5,378 nt of DNA from an uncultured beta proteobacterium (lineage in GTDB: Bacteria; Pseudomonadota; Gammaproteobacteria; Burkholderiales; Burkholderiaceae_C), in contig CAJASG010000688.1 of NCBI GenBank assembly GCA_903944555.1, positions 1 to 5,378 of the forward strand, in the 5' to 3' direction. A program made the translations under genes and the position numbers. The notes beneath the pieces were generated by a model. It ran no database searches. It worked only from the letters and a program-made list of their open reading frames with translations, and was not told the DNA's origin. Below are positions 4,884-5,378 of the stretch, piece by piece (position 1 is the first letter of the stretch; every line of letters starts with the position of its first letter).

Positions 4884-5378
4884 TCAGGCGACGACGACAG
4901 CCGCACCATCACCGCGTGGCGCGATGGTTCCAATTTGGAAAACGGTTTCGCCCGCAGCGCGCAAGGTTTGGGCACAGGCCTCTGCCTGGGCTGCGGCAAT
5001 GACCACCACCATGCCGATGCCGTTGTTGAAGGTGCGGTTCATCTCGAAATCATCAATGCCCGCCGTTTTTTGCAGCCAGGCGAAGAGTTCGGTTTGTGGC
5101 CAGCTGCCTTTTTGCAGGTGGGCACTGCAGCCTTCTGGCAGCACGCGGGGAATGTTTTCAAGCAAGCCGCCGCCGGTGATGTGGGCCAATGCCTTGATGG
5201 GGTGGGCGGCCAGGGCGGCCAGCACGTTTTTGACGTACAGGCGAGTCGGCTCCATGATGGCTTGCTTGAACGGCTTGCCGTCCAGCGTGGCGGGCAGGTC
5301 ATTGCCGGCACGTTCAATACATTTGCGCACCAGGCTGAAACCGTTGGAATGCACGCCGCTGCTGGTCAAGCCCAGAAC
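4884..5378 (-). CDS. purM: Phosphoribosylformylglycinamidine cyclo-ligase (AIR synthetase), C-terminal half, cut by right window edge
   Basis: Cytoplasmic enzyme that uses ATP to close formylglycinamidine ribonucleotide (FGAM) to aminoimidazole ribonucleotide, the fifth step of purine synthesis. The window holds the last 164 residues of a protein usually about 345 aa; the frame stays open through the right edge, so the true start is outside, and an apparent TTG start at 5369 is only an internal leucine. Recognisable motifs are LGLTSSGVHSNGFSLVRK, PTRLYVKNVLAAL, the glycine-rich HITGGGLLENIPRVLP, FAWLQKTAGIDDFEMNRTFNNGIGMVVV and the terminal VFQIGTIAPRGDGAAVVV. All match the PurM C-terminal domain (AIRS_C), which forms part of the nucleotide-binding interface of the dimer. 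It ends at a strong terminator. Confidence 0.97.
   Translation of the reverse strand, partial: VLGLTSSGVHSNGFSLVRKCIERAGNDLPATLDGKPFKQAIMEPTRLYVKNVLAALAAHPIKALAHITGGGLLENIPRVLPEGCSAHLQKGSWPQTELFAWLQKTAGIDDFEMNRTFNNGIGMVVVIAAAQAEACAQTLRAAGETVFQIGTIAPRGDGAAVVVA

Noticed and set aside
5039..5317. Minus-strand open frame of 92 aa inside purM
   Set aside because: Frame-shifted reading of purM, Trp/Pro/Cys-rich and without a domain.

Overview
The window looks like ordinary chromosomal DNA of a betaproteobacterium, most likely Burkholderiales and probably the Comamonadaceae (Rhodoferax, Polaromonas or Acidovorax type). This rests on the protein sequences: the betaproteobacterial form of ribosomal protein S20, a DUF3579 protein, and an ArgD/DUF3579/rpsT/murJ/SirB1 neighbourhood as I recall it from that group. 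No database search was possible. I see no mobile element, tRNA, rRNA or CRISPR array, and no compositional break.

Layout from left to right: (1) 1-463, minus strand: N-terminal 154 residues of acetylornithine aminotransferase ArgD, running off the left edge. (2) 464-706: divergent intergenic region with a strong hairpin in the argD leader, a perfect 13-bp dyad and three TTGTC motifs spaced exactly 18 bp apart. (3) 707-1030, plus: small DUF3579 protein of unknown function. (4) 1053-1078: bidirectional terminator shared with rpsT. (5) 1154-1453, minus: rpsT (S20). (6) 1522-3087, plus: murJ, lipid II flippase, with a GTG start chosen because it restores the E. coli residue numbering of the key Arg/Asp residues. 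(7) 3106-3957, plus: SirB1-family protein, 18 nt after murJ and probably cotranscribed. (8) 3970-4716, minus: orphan ParA-type ATPase converging on the SirB1 gene. (9) 4833-4859: strong terminator ending purM. (10) 4884-5378, minus: C-terminal half of PurM, running off the right edge.

The genes serve separate housekeeping pathways: arginine synthesis, translation, cell-wall precursor export and purine synthesis. Three are poorly understood: DUF3579, the SirB1 protein without a catalytic cysteine, and the solitary ParA. I found no clear undescribed system. The best leads are regulatory: the divergent argD/DUF3579 control region, the argD leader hairpin, and an inverted repeat that covers the ribosome binding site of parA.
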